A stretch of 64,000 nt of DNA from Desulfovibrionales bacterium (GTDB lineage: Bacteria; Desulfobacterota; QYQD01): contig JAQURM010000001.1 of assembly GCA_028715605.1 (NCBI GenBank), positions 426,001 to 490,000 on the forward strand, given 5' to 3'. The notes under the pieces are model-generated. The model did not search any database, was not told where the DNA came from, and was given only the letters and a program-made list of their open reading frames with translations. The translations under genes and the position numbers were made by a program. Of this stretch, positions 63,470-64,000 are shown piece after piece. Each line of letters begins with the position of its first letter. Within the stretch, counting starts at the first letter, position 1.

Positions 63470-64000
63470 ATGCGCCACTTTTTGCTGATTATTTTAACAT
63501 GTATAATTTTTAGCACATCGGGCTGTATGACTACGGCCTATCGGTTGGCAACAGACGAACGAACGGTTTGTTGTTGTGTCGATGATACGGTCATTGCAAC
63601 CAGGATACGCAAGAGCTTCATCAATGACCCTATACTAAGTGTCTTTGACATCAAGGTCATGGTTCACAAGGGGCATGTGGTCTTAGCCGGAATTATTAAA
63701 CCCGGCCCCCAGGTTAAACGCGCTGTTTTTCTGGCGCGGAGAGCGCCTGGGGTGCGTGAGGTGAAAACTTATTTTTTGTCCGGACGTAAACCGGGGCATT
63801 CCCTTAATGGCTTTATTGACGATTGCCTGATTACGAGCCGGATCAATACGAAGCTTATCGGTGATCCTAATCTCCGGGTTTTTCAGATAGATGTGTATAC
63901 GGTTTGCGGGCATGTGGTTATGGCGGGGATAGTAAACAGCAAAGAACGCGCCGGTCTGGCTATAAAATATGCTTATGGAGTCTCGGGGGTGCGCAAAGTC
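63470..64000 (+). CDS. Lipoprotein with two BON domains (3' truncated by window edge)
   Basis: The frame opens at ATG 63470 and stays open to the window end (177 codons). A signal peptide (LLIILTCIIFSTS) ends in a lipobox (SGC, Cys19). Two BON-like repeats follow: DDTVIATRIRKSFINDP ... VVLAGIIKP (about 39-110) and DDCLITSRINTKLIGDP ... VVMAGIVNS (about 115-177). It parallels the single-BON lipoprotein at 9670. Probably binds envelope surfaces or phospholipid. Confidence 0.87.
   Translation, partial: MRHFLLIILTCIIFSTSGCMTTAYRLATDERTVCCCVDDTVIATRIRKSFINDPILSVFDIKVMVHKGHVVLAGIIKPGPQVKRAVFLARRAPGVREVKTYFLSGRKPGHSLNGFIDDCLITSRINTKLIGDPNLRVFQIDVYTVCGHVVMAGIVNSKERAGLAIKYAYGVSGVRKV

Overview
This 64 kb window reads as chromosomal DNA of a strictly anaerobic bacterium, most likely a member of the Desulfobacterota (the former Deltaproteobacteria, sulfate-reducing or syntrophic type). 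The evidence is the combination of the alternative siroheme-dependent (Ahb) heme pathway, a six-gene Rnf complex in the order C-D-G-E-A-B, a tetraheme class III cytochrome c, a DUF4390-NtrY-NtrX cluster, F0 ATP synthase genes separated from F1 genes, and many palindromic intergenic repeats. This placement is inference; no rRNA gene is present to confirm it.

Layout. 1-5660: chemotaxis/signalling operon (receptor, CheW, CheR, CheD, CheB, REC-GGDEF). 5773-9990: GreA, a universal stress protein, an MFS exporter, aspartase and a BON-domain lipoprotein. 10099-13469: two-subunit biotin-dependent carboxylase (pycB, pycA, minus strand). 13510-16002: divergent promoters, a perfect CIRCE operator, groES-groEL and a terminator. 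16080-20083: half-size Gdt1 protein, ahbB, hemL, then atpZ-atpI-atpB-atpE. 20122-25346: rex, uvrA, pdxA, hpt. 25373-29840: a MITE-like element, then DUF4390-NtrY-NtrX. 29919-31691: an unusual ClpX-like ATPase. 31887-35857: ahbC-hemB-ahbD and ahbA. 35933-38332: HD hydrolase, a two-CCG iron-sulfur protein that appears to start at AUU, and a tetraheme cytochrome. 38652-46895: rnfCDGEAB, a stress protein, RseC, a sodium:proton-antiporter-like carrier and a tandem stress protein. 47052-51699: ApbE, a second tetraheme cytochrome, a heme- and cysteine-rich sensor kinase, a stress protein and PilZ. 52028-64000: recN, a PP-loop protein, a repeat-invaded hypothetical gene, a hybrid kinase, a beta-CASP nuclease, a phosphoesterase, AMMECR1 and a truncated double-BON lipoprotein.

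How the genes fit together. Rnf, a c subunit with a Na+-type ligand pattern, the NhaD-like carrier and ApbE (which attaches FMN to RnfD and RnfG) suggest ion-gradient bioenergetics. HemL, HemB and AhbA-D make heme for the c-type cytochromes and the heme-bearing kinase. Rex would tie expression to NADH/NAD+.

The most striking observation is in rnfE (41516-42124). An in-frame UGA replaces the second of the two cysteines that in RnfE/NqrD bind the membrane [2Fe-2S] cluster. The reading frame continues without a break after it, and a GC-rich hairpin with an AGGCCU loop begins 12 nt after the UGA, with its loop 19 nt away, which fits a bacterial SECIS. This suggests a selenocysteine-containing RnfE. 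A single-base sequence error or nonsense mutation remains possible. Secondary points are AUU and CUG start codons, a dispersed palindromic repeat inserted in frame in a coding gene, and a ClpX-like unfoldase that lacks the zinc domain but keeps the ClpP-docking IGF loop.
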